DNA of 64,000 nt from Polytrichum commune. Its lineage: Eukaryota > Streptophyta > Polytrichopsida > Polytrichales > Polytrichaceae. Below are positions 61,901-64,000 of the stretch, in pieces. Numbering within the stretch: the stretch's first letter is position 1; every line of letters begins with the position of its first letter. The translations under genes were made by a program, and so were the position numbers. The notes under the pieces were generated by a model. The model saw only the letters and a program-made list of their open reading frames with translations, did no database searches and was not told the origin of the DNA. The stretch lies in the NCBI GenBank assembly GCA_950295325.1, contig OX485804.1:9982001-10046000 (forward strand), given 5' to 3'.

Positions 61901-62429
61901 GCATACATTCCATTTACATGCTTAATGCAACTCTTCCTGATGCAAAGCTGATAACAACAGTTGTTCTTGAATGGTAGCCATCAGTCTGGCTTACTGGAAC
62001 ATAGGTTAGGCTTAGCAAATGCTCATATAGATAGTATTGCTATTCAAAAAAAGGAAAAAAAGAAGAAGAACCACGAGCATGTAATGACTATCTACATCAC
62101 CTATCCGTGTTGCTACCTCAAGCTAAGAAGATGTTATGCTTTGTAGAATTAGGTCAGGGGAGATGAGATGCGTCAGGGCAACTATCATGTCTAACCTTCA
62201 CAGGGTTGAGGAAATAAAAAAATACACAAAACATGGCAAGTGAAAGTAAGTGTTTACCAAATAGATTATGATTCATGCATTCGGCAATTGTACTATTGGT
62301 GCACCCGAAAATTACACCACCCAGTTCACTCTTGCTCAGGCCCCGCTGTGGTGGGGGGCCAGTACCGCCCCCACTAGGTCCAGCGCTAGCAGGAGTGAGG
62401 AAAGTCTGGGTTTTCCTCCCCGCCCCCAT
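55913..62429 (-). CDS. DCD-domain and Kelch-repeat protein (822 aa)
   Basis: Exons in gene order: 62258-62429, 61167-61345, 59658-60692, 58896-59024, 58268-58553, 57816-58015, 57279-57355, 57005-57106, 56792-56873, 56450-56566, 55913-56002. They join in frame to 2469 nt. The start MGAGRKTQTF matches what I recall of this plant family. The DCD (development and cell death) domain spans about 34-165: LGGVIFGCTNSTIAECM, IRPGMCLFLFNYTGRMLHGI, then the RTLFPAQV block and the KFRIKQTC block. A long acidic, disordered linker follows (about 170-440). About 463-525 is likely coiled coil (RAEQQLEQQKTLERLV). Kelch repeats run from about 530 to the end, with ILGG, LYGGGDGG, YAVGGGNG, YALGGFNG, YALGGFDG and YMVGGMES. 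The order resembles Arabidopsis NS1-binding-like DCD-Kelch proteins. A propeller scaffold in stress or cell-death signalling, perhaps as a ubiquitin-ligase adaptor, is inferred. The gene appears complete. Confidence 0.94.
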
Positions 62430-62529
62430 TGCATGCGAGTCCTACTTAATGCCCGATCAACTTCTGTCTTCGATCTAATCACATGATCTGTGACTTGATG
62501 AGTGGAAAACCCACCAGCTGTTTGTGACT

Positions 62530-62915
62530 GCAAATGGGCAAGGTAACTGGTTACAAACGAGTCATCCAATTACACTTTGTGACACTGCACTCCATGACAC
62601 GATGCAGCACATGTGTCATGCAAAGTAACAAACTCCCTGGGATACAGACATGAGTAGGCAAGCACTATCGAATGATAAGATACATGGATATTCATCCAAA
62701 GAGAACATGATGATAATGAGGCAAACGGGCAAGGTAAGAGGTTACAAATGCAGCGCCTAATTACACTCTGTGACAGTGCACGCTAGTGGCGATGCAGAAC
62801 TGTCATGCAAAATAACAGAATCCCTATGATACAGGCATGAGAAAGCAAGCGAGCACTATCGAATGATGAGATACGTGGATCCTCATCCAAAGAGGACATC
62901 ATGATCATGATGAAG
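62530..62915. repeat. Tandem duplication upstream of the DCD-Kelch gene, period about 192 bp
   Basis: GGGCAAGGTAACTGGTTACA near 62535 recurs as GGGCAAGGTAAGAGGTTACA near 62727. The copies also share AATTACACTnTGTGACAnTG, GAGCACTATCGAATGAT-like and CATCCAAAGAGnACAT blocks. Confidence 0.8.
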
Positions 62916-64000
62916 AAAAGGCTTAAAGCAAGCTCTGAGACCACAAAATGAGAGCTCCACGTAATAAAATTTCAACATAGATCTGGAGAGAATCATCGCA
63001 AAAGCCCGCCACATCAGGAACGAACTACGAAACGCTACAGATTCTTGACCACTGCAAAAACAAGTTAGATGCTCTCCCCTCGCAAAATTCTCCCTCCCAC
63101 ATGCACTTAACAACAATCTAACTGCAAATTCGCAAACCACTGGTGCCGCTCCTCCCAAACACCAACTCCAGAAAACACACTCTTCCAAAAAATAATGAAC
63201 ACAACACAGAACACATCTAATTTCCTTGAAAATCTCGTCACAGAAACGGCTCCTGACGGAAATTAAAAACCAACTCCCACTCGTCATGTTACCACGCGGA
63301 TTTATAGAAGAAAGAAAAAACTAGTCTCCTATTTCCAAACCCTCACATCATGGTCCGACTGATCAGGGACCATCGACTCCACCAATTCTTGAAAAGCAAA
63401 ACTTCGGGTTACAATAACAAAACCTTGACGCTATAAGTGCACCGGAAACAGGAATCTTAAAAGGGAAGGGGAGCAATAAGAACCTGTACGAAGTTTCCAG
63501 TTGGAAGGTGAGCGATGGCAATTGCGTCCCGCGGAGAAAGACGAAGCGGGCAATGCTGGAGCTGCGAATACAGAGCAATTAGGTTACGAGGAAGCCTTGC
63601 TTGTTGGGTATGGCTATGGCGAACTCTGTCACTTGTGGCCATGGCCAACTTAGTAACCCGAGGGCTCACACTACATAGAGGTGAGTCCACAAATCTACCT
63701 AATCGCCTCGATTTCACGCACACCAAATAGAGAACTACACTAAATAGGCCTATTAGTGTAGGTGGGAAATTAGAATGGAAACAATTGGCATGGGCCACAC
63801 TACCTTTCTAGTCGGAGGTGGAATTAACGAGGGTCCAAGACCCCGGGTCTTCTCCTAAGTCTCATGAAGATTTCCGACCAACACATTAAATATTATTTGT
63901 AAGACAAAAGTAGCACAGAATAAAATAATCACCCACATTACCTTTCTGTTTACTAGAGATTTAACGTGGGTTGAGAATTAATGTGGCATACATTAGTTCT
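62916..64000 (-). other. Upstream flank of the DCD-Kelch gene, GC-rich at 63.4-63.7 kb
   Basis: The GC-rich patch at about 63450-63660 resembles the 5' ends of the other genes. On the minus strand it can encode MATSDRVRHSHTQQARLPRN... from about 63641, ending near a weak donor GTTCTT after about 63485. It could be a leader exon of the DCD-Kelch gene, the first exon of another gene, or chance. I see no matching second exon. A short palindrome ACACTAAATAGGCCTATTAG lies near 63733. Confidence 0.3.

Noticed and set aside
63457-63798. 113-residue minus-strand ORF as an independent gene
   Set aside because: Only a short inner part looks coding-like, the donor is weak and no second exon was found. 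Kept only as a low-confidence possible leader exon.

Overview
The window reads as nuclear DNA of a land plant. It holds three well-supported multi-exon protein genes and one short two-exon gene. All have GT-AG introns, and the exons I joined by eye keep frame from start to stop. There is a nuclear-type tRNA gene with internal A and B boxes, and one of the genes encodes a chloroplast light-harvesting-like protein. The rest is AT-rich sequence packed with small inverted-repeat transposons and old retrotransposon debris. I cannot name the species. A non-flowering plant is possible, but this is only a guess.

Layout. 1-6.7 kb is a transposon graveyard: a decayed Ty3/gypsy-like gag-pol relic split by an 8-bp-TSD element, a TA-flanked pogo-like element that keeps a short transposase-tail ORF, and a nested insertion with a 10-bp target duplication. 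6.9-9.3 kb (+) is LIL3, a thylakoid light-harvesting-like protein. 9.3-12.5 kb is the gap between two convergent genes; it carries a tRNA-Gly(GCC) with an 11-nt intron-like insertion after the anticodon, and a 21-bp minisatellite. 12.5-16.8 kb (-) is a vacuolar-type cation/proton exchanger (CAX) of eleven exons, with a foldback element in its first intron. 17.8-18.4 kb is the GC-rich upstream flank of CAX. 18.4-50 kb has no recognisable gene. It holds at least four families of inverted-repeat elements, many with intact target duplications (TTA/TAA or 8 bp), plus tandem arrays. 50.6-53.6 kb (-) encodes a 106-residue single-pass membrane protein split by a 2.6-kb intron. 55.9-62.4 kb (-) is an eleven-exon gene for an 822-residue DCD-domain plus Kelch-repeat protein. 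62.5-64 kb is its upstream flank.

The genes do not form a pathway: LIL3 acts in plastid chlorophyll metabolism, CAX in vacuolar Ca2+/metal transport, and the DCD-Kelch protein probably in stress or cell-death signalling. No operon or gene cluster is present. The most unusual items are the tRNA-Gly intron candidate, the pogo-like element with a PCNA-box-like tail and a paralogous empty site, and an inverted-repeat element whose interior has expanded into seven 119-bp units. All exon boundaries were read by eye from splice consensus, frame and remembered family sequence. No alignment or search was run.
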